Below, in pieces: positions 1-13,000 of a stretch of DNA of 64,000 nt (position 1 is its first letter; every line of letters begins with the position of its first letter). A program made the translations under genes and the position numbers. This stretch comes from Trichobilharzia szidati. Its lineage: Eukaryota; Platyhelminthes; Trematoda; Strigeidida; Schistosomatidae. The notes under the pieces were generated by a model. The model was not told where the DNA came from, made no database searches, and worked only from the letters and a program-made list of their open reading frames with translations. The stretch covers positions 21,583,710 through 21,647,709 of the forward strand of contig OX235271.1 in assembly GCA_944472155.2 (NCBI GenBank). Direction: 5' to 3'.

Positions 1-436
1 TCCCACTTTAACACTACATGCTGTTACACCCACAAGCATACAGTAGGAAGGGACAAAGTAACTGTCTTAAAATGTAATGTTACGAGATGGAGAATAAGAA
101 TGAAAACTTAAGCCTTATTCATAGAATCATCTGGAAACACATGCAATAGGTTTGATTCAATGCCTGACGTCATGATTTGCTTCCATAATTCATGTGGATA
201 AATATCTTACCTCCAGTACAAATTCAACTCTAAACAGAACTTCTTTACTAGTGAATGCAAGTGTGTAATTCAGGTACTGCCACAGAATATAACTGTGTAT
301 CATCGGTGTGATTATGAATAATGAACAATAAATTTTTCCCAAAATTCTTCATCCCTTTATCAGTACTATGTCACTGTGTGTTATATCATATGAGTGTGCT
401 TAGTATAGAGCATGTTTATTAGTATTGCACTATTTA
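1..436. other. No gene seen
   Basis: AT-rich sequence without a convincing exon. I looked for an upstream RNase T2 exon (Trp-Pro-x-x-x-Cys pattern) and found none. A stretch near 310-345 resembles the ends of PLEs elsewhere in the window but is too short to assign. Confidence 0.4.
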
Positions 437-503
437 GTATTTCTACCAAAGATCAAACCCAAGACGCAGACGACACATTTGTAATTATCAAAAGAAAAGC
501 CAA
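437..503 (+). repeat. Displaced duplicate of the PLE RT active-site segment
   Basis: This stretch repeats 950-1011 of the same PLE, the segment coding for the YVDD region, but lacks about 20 internal bases. It sits directly before the RT-coding part in the wrong order, so it reflects a rearrangement or a template jump, not a coding continuation. Confidence 0.65.
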
Positions 504-1948
504 ATATCCCGTTACGACCAATTGTATCACTACCAGGAACTCCAACATACAATTTATTCAAAGAATTATACAGAAAACTAAAACACCTAACGGAATCTTG
601 TGATCACTCCATCAACTCCGCTATCCAATTCCTAGAGAAAATCAGAGGCATACAAATAGATGAACAAGAGATAATGATATCCTTCGACGTCACAGCATTG
701 TATACCTCAATCGGACAAAAACAAGCAAAAGAAACCATGGAGCAATTACTTAGCAACGACGAACACCTTCCACAAAAATCAAAAATGCAACACACAAGTT
801 GGATGGAATGCATAAACCTATGTCTAACAACGTACTTCCAATTCAACGGCCAAATATATGAACAAGTCAAAGGAACGCCTATGGGATCGCCAATATCAGG
901 TTTGATTGCAGAAGCAGTGATGCAAAGGCTCGAGAACATAATTCTACCAAAGATCAAACCCAAGATTTGGATACGCTACGTAGACGACACATTTGTAATT
1001 ATCAAAAGAAACGAGTAAGATAAGGCTCACAACCTGATAAACAACGTCTTCAACGACATCAAATTCACAAGAGAAGAGGAATCAGAAACCCAAATCCCAT
1101 TTTTGGACGTCTTAGTCAAGCGAACAACGACAGCTGAATTAGAAACTCAAGTCTATAGAAAATCAACTCACACAGACCAAATCCTGAATTACAACAGCAA
1201 CAATCCAATAGCACACAAGAGGAATTGCATACAAACACTATTCAAGAGAGCCAGGACTCATTGCAGCACTCCCACCTCAAGGAAAATTGGAGAAAAAATC
1301 TCATGGACGTCTTCCAAAAGAATGGATATCCACGGAATTTCATCAAAAGACATATACCCCGGAAGCCAACCTAACAAACCAAAAGCCCCCAAGGAAAGCA
1401 CAAAGAAAATCGCCTTACCATATATAAAGGACATCTCAGAAATCACTACAAGACTCGTTAAACCTTTAGGAATTGACGTCGCACACAAACTAACAAAGTC
1501 AATTCACTCAATTCTATGTCAACCAAAAGACTCAACAGCGAAAGAAGATAAAACCAACATCATCTACAAAATAAATTGTATCAACTGCGAAAAACACGAC
1601 ATTGGCCAAAGTGGACGTCCCCTTCGTCTTCGTATCCACGAACATAAGCTAACTGTCAAAAGACATGATATCCACTCCCTCATATCACTACATACAGATA
1701 ACCAAGGACATTAATTCGACTGGGACAACGTTCAAATACTAGACAGAGGAAACAACAAGAATGCTAGAGAATTTTTAGAAGCTTGGCATTCCAGTGAATC
1801 ATCAATCAATAGACACATCGCGATAGACAAAATATATCAACCGATAAGAAAGAAACCTCACACACAAAGGGTCAAAGTTCAAGTCAAAGAAGAAATGAGT
1901 TACAATACAAATAACCTAGAAGGTGTGAAAACACACAAAAGCAACTAA
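497..1948 (+). pseudogene. Penelope-like element coding relic (RT + GIY-YIG)
   Basis: One frame runs from the PLRPI motif at about 512 to a stop at 1946-1948, broken only by in-frame stops at 1016-1018 and 1712-1714. It covers the RT core (SFDVTALYTS near 680, GTPMGSPISG near 870, YVDDTFV near 980), a linker, and a GIY-YIG-type endonuclease start (IIYKINC...C near 1560). The YIG motif is altered to DIG, so the nuclease tyrosine is lost. The N-terminal domain is missing. PLEs move by target-primed reverse transcription; this copy is dead but well preserved. Confidence 0.85.
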
Positions 1949-2030
1949 TCACGTCCAAGGTCGCCAGGAGAGATGATTAATAAACTCGTGGAGAAATCTA
2001 AAAGCTCACTTCAACAAATTGAAGTATGCG

Positions 2031-2064
2031 CTGAAGATGTCACCCAGTAGGGTGATGAAAGCTT
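2031..2064 (+). ncRNA. Hammerhead-like motif at PLE 3' end
   Basis: CTGAAGA is followed by a six-base stem (TCACCC/GGGTGA with an AGTA loop) and then GAAA. This resembles the conserved core of hammerhead ribozymes known from PLE termini (CUGANGA, stem II, GAAA). Stem III and the cleavage triplet are not clear, so activity is doubtful. Confidence 0.4.
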
Positions 2065-2109
2065 CGCAAATTAACTATCCAGCTCAGAGAACACAACTAC
2101 ATCAAAAAG

Positions 2110-2435
2110 TATTTCAGTGTTTTCTGCTTGTAGAACAAATTATTCAGTTAGCCAACAAATTATTATCTTACAGTGAAAATGTTTCATTATTATGTTGTGT
2201 GAATCAACACTCAAGAATCTGTTAATAAATATCCCTTTTCCCAGGTCTTCTTCAACGTCACCTAGAAGAATTCTGTTTAGTGGTATATTGTTGTATGCAT
2301 CAGAAAAGAAGTTTCTTACACACCACACAATTATTCATTCCATGGTTTGTATCGCGACTTGTATCTGCAATTAGGCAGAAATTACTGAACTGCGAAAAAC
2401 TTGGAATAAAATTAAAATTATTCTCCAATAGATTA
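2110..2435. other. Between PLE and SR2-like fragment, no gene
   Basis: AT-rich sequence probably containing the tail of the preceding PLE. I see no exon and no named repeat. Confidence 0.4.
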
Positions 2436-2439
2436 ATAT

Positions 2440-3510
2440 TGTTCCCTTTAATTCCTAGAGGAACATAGGGCTTCAGCCGTGCGTCTCCATTGCGTTCGGT
2501 TCTCTGCTAGAGTCTTCACCTGGCTCCAAGTCTGCCCACACGCTTTCATCTCCTCTTCACATGACCTCCTCCAAGTCACCCTTGCACTGACGACCAACTC
2601 GCCGCTTGCCTTTCGGGTTCCACTCGAGCAATGGCTTGTCTAGTGATGTCACTTGATGGTTTCCTCAGAGTATGGCCAGCCAATCCATCTCCATTTCTTC
2701 CTGCATATTTGTTTCACAATCGGTTCCTGTTGTGTTGGTTCGCTCCCAGAGATCCCTGTTGCTGATCTTTTCTGGCCGGCCATCTGATCTTGAGTGGTAT
2801 TGAGCGAAGACAACTGTTAATGAAGGTGTGTAGTTTGTTTGAGATGCTCTTTATGACGCGCTGGCCAAGTGTCTGATCCGTATAGTGAGTAGCACTGACT
2901 TCACATTGGAGTTGAAAATCCGGATCTTATATTTCTTTCTGAGTGCTGTTGACCTCCACACAGACTTGAGAGTAGTGAAAGCTTGTCTTGCTTTCCCGAT
3001 CCTCGCTGCTTTGATATCCTCGTCAGTTCCGCCTGTAGTTGAAATGACGATGCTTCCCAGGTAGTTAAAAGAGGTTGTTTCTTTCAGGTTCTTTCAATTT
3101 ATGCTGATTGTTGTCTGTCGTTGTTGTTGCTGTTGGTGGTGTTGCCCAGGAATTTTTATCACCTCTGTTTTCTCTATGTTCACCTGAAGTCCTACCCATC
3201 TTCTCTGGATACTTCTTCTCAACTTGTTGCTTTTCGCTTGCATATCTTCCACTATGTGGGAAATGAGACATGTATCATCGGCGAAGTCCAGATCCTCCAA
3301 GTATTTTGTGTGAGTCCATTTTATGCCTGTTTCCTCATTGCCCGCTGCATGTCGCATTATCCAATCTACTGCAATCAGGAAAATCATTGGCGATGGTTGG
3401 CAGCCAGCTTGTCTTACTCCTTTCCTCACTTCGAAGGGTTCTGTAAGTTTCCCGTTGTGGATTACTTGGCATGCAGCATTGTCGTACAGCTGTTGGATGA
3501 GATATTCTCC
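2440..3510 (-). mobile_element. SR2-like RTE retrotransposon fragment
   Basis: The minus strand encodes the second half of an RTE-clade RT: the GKLTEPFEVRKGVRQ segment, LDFADDTCLIS with the catalytic FADD, a GLQVNIEKTEV segment, then the C-terminal part. It is shifted in frame several times. The same sequence recurs at about 20030-20750, 23550-24474, 26035-27276 and 45605-46590. The 5' half is absent, as usual for target-primed truncation. It lies antisense in what is probably an upstream intron of the RNase T2 gene. Confidence 0.85.
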
Positions 3511-3679
3511 AATAGAACATAAGTAAATAGTTGTTATCGGCGACCCGGATGAGACCAGTTTTCTGCTAACTGTATCCAAGCAGTAATCATTTTTCACTGA
3601 TCAAGTTCATAGAATGGATATGACTCAAATTTATGCGACTGTGTTCCATTAAAATGGATTTAACATATATGTAAATATC

Positions 3680-3875
3680 ATTCTGTTGTGTTCCTAGTGA
3701 AACACAGGGCTGTAAGCTTGAGCTTGGAAGCTGCGGTAGCGGTAATGTCGCTAGCTGTGGACTCAGCCTTCCCAGTTGTTTTGCTGCCTACACGTTCCCT
3801 GAGGTTCGGGAGTTTATCAATTGGGAATTGAATCCGGATTGAGTTTGAGGTTGGATAGAATTCCATTATTGAAGC
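3680..3875 (-). repeat. Degenerate SINE-like copy
   Basis: Read on the minus strand it matches the layout of the SINE at 13214-13452, including the tail (CTACCG...CTTCCAAGCTC, then a TTCACTAGGAACAC-like end). The tRNA-like head is poorly preserved. Confidence 0.45.
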
Positions 3876-3974
3876 ATTGACTCACATTTAAATTATCAGT
3901 TCAGTTTATTCAGTGGTATTATTGTGAATGCAGTAGAAATAATCGATTTTAAATATTTATTTATTTTGTTTTAG

Positions 3975-4021
3975 TGTAAACTGCCACCAAGAATGAATGA
4001 TTTCAACATTCATGGATTATG
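3975..4021 (+). CDS. RNase T2 exon with CAS I
   Basis: A 47-base exon after a TTTTAG acceptor, ending in phase 2 at a GTAAGA donor. It encodes a cysteine followed about ten residues later by FNIHGLW, the CAS I motif with the first catalytic histidine; the tryptophan codon is split by the intron. The preceding exon was looked for in 1-3974 and not found. The acceptor phase of 0 is inferred from the open frame. Confidence 0.85.
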
Positions 4022-7000
4022 GTAAGATAATTTAACAGACTTAACAGACTTTAAGTGTTATATTCAATTCTGATTTCTTAATAAACAATGATGATACGAT
4101 TATTAAAATCGAAGAAGTAATTTAGATCACTTTGGCTTTCGAACTACACAACTTCTGATTACCTACTCATTGCATCATTAAATGAGATAAGATAAATACC
4201 AATATGAAACAGATCTTACTTGGAGATGGTTTCATTTATGAATGACATCAGTCAGAGCGGAGAGGAAATTTAAACATCGTTTATACTAAGGTTTCAATGT
4301 TACGTAGTTGGAGACAATCCGCACTTGTCATCAGGGCATATTTGCTAGCCCAAAAAGAACTGATGTCTCCTCGAAGATTCGAATCGATGATAGCCAGTAG
4401 AAACCGACATGAAGGACTAGACATAAAAAATTCGGTTACACCATAGAGGCCAATCAATTAATTCCTGTTTCGGGATTTTCATCATGAGCTGAGATTAGTT
4501 AGAGAACCGCTTGAAAACCTGGGAGTACTGGACAGCTGTTTCGTCCTGGTTTTCGACTCTTCATCATTACGCACCCACCGAAATTGGAACCCAGGACCTT
4601 CTGGTTACAAACCAACACTTTAATTCCTGTTTTATTTCTATTCGGAGCGCATTCATAGAGGATACTGAAAATGCTTCACATGATTAATCCTCTCAGCATT
4701 CAGAAAAAGATTCTCAATCAAGTAATGTATATACTGAAGCTGGCCTTTATTTGCATCAGGTATTTCCAAGAATATAAAATTTGGTGCCAGGAAGATATCG
4801 TGTTACGATTATTGTTTCCATGGGCTGCAAGTGGGACACAGCTCTTCAAAAACGCGTCTTCAATTCTTTATGTTCTCTGCTGTCCCCTTGAACTGCGCCC
4901 ATGTTTATGCAAAGTCTCTCCTCCATGTCACACTCAGACGCCCCGCTCGTCCTTTCCTATTCACGTTTCAATCGAGCAGTGGACCGGGACGCGATATCAT
5001 TCGGCAGTCTCCTCATTTTGTGAGCAATCCATTTCCATTTTATTCTACATATTTGTTGGACAAGAAATTTTTGATTGGTTTGTCCTCAGAATTTCTTATT
5101 ACTAATTCTCTCTGGCTGGCCACTTGATCTTCAATATGGAGCCAGAGAAGGCGGTAGCTGTTGATGAAATTCTGTCGTAGCCTGTTGGAATTGGTGTCTG
5201 TGACGCACTAACCAAGCTTCCGACTCGTATAGAAGAAGTGACTGACTTCATATGTGTGTTGAAAGCCCAAGCCTAGTTCTTTATGTTGTGGAGTGCCAAA
5301 GATCTCCAAACTGCTTTCAGTTTGATGAAGATGTATGTTGGTTTTCCAATTCTCACTGGCTCTGACATCTTCATCTGTTCTGACTGCCAAATTATTGACA
5401 CTGTGCTTCCCAAATATGTTAAGGAAGTAACCTCTGTCAAATCTTTCCCATTTATGGTGACTGGTGCTAGTTGTAGTTGTTGGCTGGTTATTTTAATCAC
5501 CTACGTCTTCTCTATGTTCACCTGGCTGCATGTCTTCACTGCCTGCTTTGTCAGCCAGTTTGTTGGTTTTCACCTGAAAGTCTCCCACTTTGTGTGACAT
5601 TAAACATAAATCATCCACGCGCAAAATCCAGATCTTCTAGAGTCTTCTTATCGCTCTAAAGCTTTTCTGTATTCTCGTTTCCCACACACACAGTGTGCCG
5701 CATAATCCAGTTCACCACAATTATAAGCGTCATCGATGACAATACGCAGCCTTGTCTTACCCACCCCGTATTCACTTCAAAGGCTTCATTAAGTCTCCCG
5801 TTGTGGTTCACCTGGCACGTGGCATTGTCATATTCCTGTTGAATGAAGCCGATAAGGATTGGTGGCACTTCATAGTGTTGAAGCAGTTTCTAAAAAGATA
5901 TCATGTAGCCATAATAATTGAATCATTGTTCTAGATCTAAGTGCAGCAAGTCTAATAAGGAACCAAACGCTCAACTTAGATTCCTCCACTGACTATGGCT
6001 ATTCAAATAACATCATTTTGTGTATGCTGTTGAATATTCTGAGAATATTTAGATTATTCAAATAGTGGACGACGAGTTGGACTTCCTTGGAATCCCTTAG
6101 GGGAGATCATGTCAGGAGGAGATCAGGATTTATAGGTGATGGTGGAGCCAGTTGAAAGAAAGGTGCCAGGAAACAGAGTGAAATGCGGATATATTGTTGG
6201 AGACATATGTTCCACTTGAAACCCAGAGAAATAATAATAAAATCTGTAATCAGTAATGATTATATTTAAAATCGTCACAACCTTAGGCTGTAAACCCGTT
6301 CTAAATGAAAAAAACAAATGCATGTAAAATAGACCCATATTATTCTGCGTCGATGGTTGTTATTTCTCTTTTCATAATCAGATTTTACTTCTACTACGTT
6401 TGTTTCTTGATAGGCCTTCTGTTTGGCCCGGTAGACAACCAACGAATTGTTCAGCTCATCCAGCCTTTGATATCGATAAATTGTCGGTGAGTTTAGTTTA
6501 ATCTAAACTATTTCCTAATACCTACCGATATGCACAGCACAACACCTGGTTCTAATGGCTTACTAGATAGAGCTTTCCCTCTGTCAAAAAATATGTACTG
6601 CGTCCAAGTCTCAGTGAGAACACCACCAGCCACTGATAATGGAGGCCTATCCAAATGACGACTCTCAAATTGCACGACATACTCACTTTGTGTTTCACTA
6701 CTAGTAACCATCAATCGAGATAACAACAGTGACGCGATAATCTCAAAAATTAGAGATCCATTTTCGCCAATATTCCTTAACGTAATAAATCAGATTTTAA
6801 GAAAATCAGATTCTTCCAAATTAGTTTGTTTATTAGATGTATCACACACTGAAACAGTATTACTGTTTACTGGATGACAATGTTTCGAAAAAAATTCATT
6901 ATTGTTCATAATCATATAATCAATTATAATCACACAACTTCGAAACTTGAGTTTCATGGTTTCCTTTGTTCTCTCCTATTTGTCGTCGTTGGGGTAGCAG

Positions 7001-10000
7001 GATTTTCCAAATGTCCTGTTGGACAGGTGTTGAATCATTCCTGTTACACGTATTTCCATTCAGTTAATTCGATAAACTAAGCTTCTGTTATCAACATCTC
7101 CCTCCACCCTGTTCTGTTAGATTTTAAAACTGTTATCTTTTCCCATTCTATTCTATGGTGTGTGTGTGTGTGTAATTGCATATAGTGAGTGCTATAGCTG
7201 ATCTATTCTCTAGATTTCTTATCTTATTTGGGTCAAATAATCTAGATTTTGCTGCTAGGTTTTTATTCTCGGCTAGCCTGACTGCCCCTGTTCTACTACT
7301 GTCATCTATGTATTTGAGCTAACAGTCATTGTGGTGTATTAGATGTAAGAGGGTGGAGAGAGAGATTGTAAACAGAAGCTTTGTTTGCCGAATCAAATGA
7401 ACGGAAATGCATGTCACAGGAATGATTCAACACCTGTCCAACCAGACATTTGGAAAATCCTGCTACCCCAACGACGACAAATAGGAGAGAACAAAGAAAA
7501 CTATGAAACCCAAGTTTCGAAGTTGTGTGATTATAACTGATTATATGATTGTGAACAATAATGAATTTTTTTCGAAACATTGTCATCCAGTAAACAGTAA
7601 TACTGTTTCACTGTGTGATACATCTAATAAACAAACTAATATGGTAATTCTTGAATTAATTGTTCCAAATAATGTAGCATTCATAAAATGGAATACGTGT
7701 CATTTTCAAACTGAATGATATATTCAATATGAGCGTTGAAATGAGCCTTTCGAATGTTTATGATTTTATTATTACATATCCTACTTATAAGCATGCTTCT
7801 CTACACGAAAATGATGTGAGAATAAACAAAGAAGCACATGCAAATTCACTCCCAACCGTTTATATCTTTTCATCCTGTTACACTACGATTGAGAAAATAA
7901 AACCCAGTAAAACTATTTGGGTACACAGAATTCGCATACGAAAATTGTCTTGTAGAATTTGAAATAAAAGTTTGTAAAGTGAAGAAAATAGAATTTAGTA
8001 TTGTGTGTATTGCGGTTCTACTGAAATTTAATAATAGATACATTAAATTTTATGAAGATTCAAATTAAAATGTGGAAAACGAATCCACTATCGAAAATGG
8101 AATCATGAACAAGCGTCCTGTTTTCACTACAACTTGCAAGACTGAATGTGCCTTCCACTGATATAAGAATAAAACTTGGGCACTGTGTTAGAGTGTAATT
8201 CCATTATGGGTAAATTTTTATTTTGATAAAGTCTCACAGTGTTATACAGTAATGTTTACTGATGACGTTTCGAGCACAATTTATTGCTCATAATCATATC
8301 AAGTTAATCACGCGACTTCCTAAGTTCATTTATATAGTTCCGTTGTTTTTCACTTGATTTTCACTTGATTTGATTGATAGTATTATTTTCCATATTTCAG
8401 GTATGAGTGATGATTCATTCCTATTGCATGTGTTGGGTGTAGATTCGATGAACAAGGACATGGTGTTAAATAACTATTGTTTTAAAATTCATTAGGAAGA
8501 TTAAAAAAGGCCAAAATAAAAATAAAGATAATTGTGAAACTAGTAATAATAACATAAATAAGAGAGAATATAAGTCATCTACAGTTATACCATATAAAGA
8601 GGGGACATCTGAGACCCTACGTAGGATTCTAAATAAAGCAGGAATTAGGGTGGCATTTAAACCTACAAACTCACTCAGGTAGGACAAGCTCTGTAGGTTA
8701 AAGCACCCAGTCGACCCAATTAGACAAAATAATATAATTTACAAAATACCCTGAAATGACTGTGAGTCAGGTCAACTACATAGGTCAAACTAGTAGGTCG
8801 GGGTGGGGTAGTCAGATTGTCGGAACATAAGAATTTAGCTAAGGTAAGAATGGTTGACCCAGAGAAAATAAGTAATTTAGAAAAAAGCTCGGCAATTGCA
8901 ATGCATGCATTAACAAACAACCACACAATAGGGTGAGAGAGGGTTAAAATTCTAAAAAGTAATCTAGGTAGGTGGAGAGAGAGGTTGATTACTGAATCTT
9001 TGTTCATCGAATCTACACCCAACACATGCAATAGGAATGAATCATGACTCATACCCGAAATATGGAAAATAATACTACCAATCAAATCAGGTGAAAATCA
9101 AGTGGAAAACAATGGAACTATATAAATGAGTTTGGAAAGTCGTGTGATTACCTTGATATGATTATGAGCAATAAATTGTGCTCGAAACGTCATCAGTAAA
9201 CATTACTGTATAACACTGTGAGACTTTATCAAAATAATATTTACCCATAATGTGCCTTCCACCTTTGTAATAATAATGATAAGAGCTTTATTCGGAACAG
9301 TGTTCATTTTAATGTACAGAATTTTCAGCGGAGTTAATTGCGTGGTATTTTTTCTGCATCTAGGATCTTCAAATAAAAGGTTAATTGACTGAGAGTAGAT
9401 TGTGTGACACAGTTCCATCTCACCTGAAGTGCAAACCAATCCAATATGATATCTCTTCTCTATCTCCTTCGAGAAATACACGACGATAGTTTGTTGAATG
9501 GCAATTTTAAAAAGTTCAGGAGTACATTCTGTGAATCAAGGACACCATTTAGGGACAGTTATCTTGTGTTTACTGGTATAAGCTGCCATCCATCAAGGAC
9601 AAAGCTTTTTCGCTTCATTTTTATTAGGAACTTGCCAGTCAGAATGTTTTAAATACTTCAAATACTCACCAGAGTAAACATTACTAATGGAGGTCATATA
9701 TATTACCAGATTTAAACAAACGGAATTAGAGAAATTATATGCAGTATATATTGATGGAGGTTTTCCCTTAGACCAGGTTTTAGGCAAGCTGCAACACATT
9801 GTTTGTTGTAATGTTGTATCCAGTGATACTGTTTAAAAAGTGAATAGTGAATATAACCTAAGTAGCTTAAAATAATGAGGAGTTTAGGCAAGTGAATCAA
9901 TTTAAAACCATCCTAAAATCTGGTCAGCTACCTGACTGAAATGGTGTTGCAATGGTCTTGAAACTTATTACTTTGCTAATTATACAGTTCAAGTTGGAAT

Positions 10001-13000
10001 TTCTTAAAATTTAAGCGACTGTAATTACCTGTGATTCCTGATTTTCGCCACTCACATTATACGCTTTAGACAACATTTTGTACAAACATTGTACACCTGT
10101 ATTTATGTCATATATTATCTTATATTACCGATGAAACTTGGATAGTTTAGCCTGCAGAACTATGACAAAATGGCTATATTTTCAAGGGTTCTCAAAGGTT
10201 TGTAAGGACTAGTTTTGTTTTTATGAGTTTGACCACGGATTGATAACAGCTAGAAAAACGCTGAAAACCAAGGAGTACTGGAGAGCTGTTTCATCCTAGT
10301 GTTTTGGGAATCATCGGCAGTGCCCACCCACCCAGGATGGTATACGAGCTTGCCTTGTAACCGGAAGATCCTGAGTTCGAACCCTGGTGGTGGGTGCGTA
10401 CTGCCGATGATTCCCGAAACTAGGATGAAACAGCTGTCCAGTACTCCAGTGCTGGTTTTCAATGGTCCTCTAGCTGATATCACTATGTGCTCAAATTCGT
10501 AAAAGCCAAAATGGCTGGATGCATGGATGTTCTCACATGTGCTCAGTGTCAACAAGTCACATAGTCACATTAAACTTCAATTTTGATGTTTCTTTGAGAA
10601 TGGTAAAGAGAAATTTAAAATTTATTCATTCCTGATCAACTTAATTAAATTTTATTTCAGGATCTCAGGGGTCAATTAGACTCTGAATGGGTGAATTTGA
10701 TGGACTATCAAAATCCAATACCATTTTGGTAAACGTTTTCAAACATTTGGTGTTGTTTTTTGTTTTTTTCTTCAAATATTTTGCTTTGTAAATACTCCAA
10801 GAAAGGAATGGTTCTATGGAATGTGGTGATTCTCTTGAGCAGTTTCTTAGCTGTATCTATCATGATAGTGTATAACTTTTGACAAGACTGCTCTTCCTTC
10901 TATCAGTATATAAGAGAGAAAACAGTTGGATTAGCTCATTGAAGAGGACCAATTGCTCTGGCACATTCCGTTGGCAATACAAATAAACGTATTAGTCAGA
11001 TATCATGCCAGACTTCTAGAGATTCCAGTATTGGTATGTAGGAATTTGATTGATTGTCTACAGGATTTCATCATGAGCTGACATCGCTTAGAGAACCATT
11101 GGAAAACCATCCTGGAGTACTAGACAGCTGTTTCGTCCTAGTGCTTGGGACTCAATGTGACCAAATATTCTCACAGTCCCCTCTGTGATCAGGTGACAAG
11201 ATACCTATTATATACACTTTGCTATTTTGATATCCTTAAACTACTACCTTTATTCACGGTACCGCAATGTTTGTATTCCCTCCCGCCTCCATTATGAAGG
11301 CTGAACTCTACTGGTTGTTAACTGTCTCAACTTACCAATGGAATTAGAGTATTTGAAGGTCATTTATAACCCATATATGAGAAATCGCTGTGCAACGTTT
11401 TCTCTGTTGATCCGAGACAGTAAAAGCTGTCTCTTTGATGGTCTGTCCCCTTCCTCAATTCCTTACTTCGCATGTTGGTGGCATCGTGTCGTGCTGGTTG
11501 TCGTTGGAACAGTAGGCTTGCACAAGGGACTGATAAACTACTTCCAGGTTTTGCTGACAGTCACATCAATACAGAATAAATAATATGAGGCAGATACTAG
11601 GAGAAGATAAACTTTAAGCACCAGTAACTACCAATCAGCGAATGACCCTGAATGCACCAATCACATGGAAAAGGTTATATTTATTAAAATCTTGCATAAA
11701 AACTGTATAAAAGTGTTACAGAAGATACTTTTCTCTCACATGGGGTAAAAACAACTCCCGGTTGTCCAGAGAAGTATCAGCAGAGAACGTAAACCATGTT
11801 CGATTCATGTATTCATTTCAAGGGTTGTAAAACACATCCTTTTGAGATCCGCGAATGGCTGCAGTCCAGATCTTCAATATTCCCTAAAATTCTTCAAACA
11901 TCGGTCCCAGTCGCTGCTTGGCAAGATCCACATAATCATTAGTGTGGTTTACTTTATGGTGAATTTATATCACAGGGGTGACAACCAATTATATCCCTTC
12001 ACACTCATCTGTGTGTATTCTATATCCTCGTTTCACCAGTCGAATGATAATCAGTATTGAATTACTTGACATTCTGTCTGCTACTCCCTCGACGAATCCT
12101 TTCTGTAGAAAGGAATTGCACACACCAATGGTCCAAACATCATTCACTCGTTCTCAACCATGGTTGTATTTCCTCTTTAACAAGACAGTTTCATCTACAT
12201 GTACAATGACACCTTCTCTTCCCGTTAAGGAAGTAAGTCTCTCCATTTTCTACGTTGCGATATACCTGCAGTGCTGGTGCCGCTGAACTGTTGAAAAGAG
12301 ACTATTCTCCGTCTGAGCAGCTGTAGCGCTCACAGTGTGTTTCAAAACCCAGTAATTACAAATATACGAAATCTGGGTTAAGGATAGACGGGACCTGGTG
12401 AAAAATATTCCTACGAAATTGTAAAATCATTAGCTTATCTTCCGTGACACTAACTCGTCTCAGACAAATTGCGCAACCGTGCACATGACCATCTACCGAT
12501 TTAACGAAACTTTTTATACTAATGATAACATCACATGAAAAAATTCTTACCTTTCCCATCAGTTAATCACTTACAAGCCCATTAGAGGCGGTATTTCACT
12601 CTAATTAAGCGGAATGAAAGCTTGAACTCACGTGACAAAACTCATTGGCCCATTCAAAGTAATCAGTGCAGTCGTACTCCATTGGTAGTTAATGGTGCTT
12701 AAAGTTTAACATGACTCTATTTTATCCCTCTTGGAATTTTGTTGTGTTTTGCCAGCTTATGAACAGTTGAGAAGTAACTAATAGCAGTAGAAATAAGACA
12801 TCAGTCGAATCAAATACTCGTAGATACACCTAAACGGTGAAAAATCGTGTTTCAATCATCTAATTCTCAGTAACACAATTTTTTATTTTATTTTATTTTA
12901 TAATTTTCTTGTTATCATTTCAAAGGGAACATGAATGGTATAAACACGGTCAATGTGCAACAGAAGACAGTTTAATATCTGATGAACTTGGCTATTTTAA

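Larger units (their letters stand above)
6816..7645 (-). mobile_element. PLE relic flanked by inverted termini, family A
   Basis: Two arms of about 297 bp, 6816-7112 and 7349-7645, are reverse complements of each other with minor differences. Between them the minus strand encodes a decayed GIY-YIG part (degenerate C-x-x-C, then IGQT and a basic run). Inverted terminal sequences around a PLE body are known for this class. The same terminus occurs near 32542, 33520-33720, 37505 and 40600-40790. It lies in an RNase T2 intron. Confidence 0.8.

Noticed and set aside
3121..3522. A 133-codon + strand frame
   Set aside because: Antisense shadow of the SR2-like RT.
1..3974. First exon of the RNase T2 gene
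   Set aside because: No segment has a signal peptide or the Trp-Pro-Cys pattern with a usable donor, so it is treated as outside the window.
10250..10555. Overlapping frames on both strands
   Set aside because: They arise from the palindromic SINE sequence.
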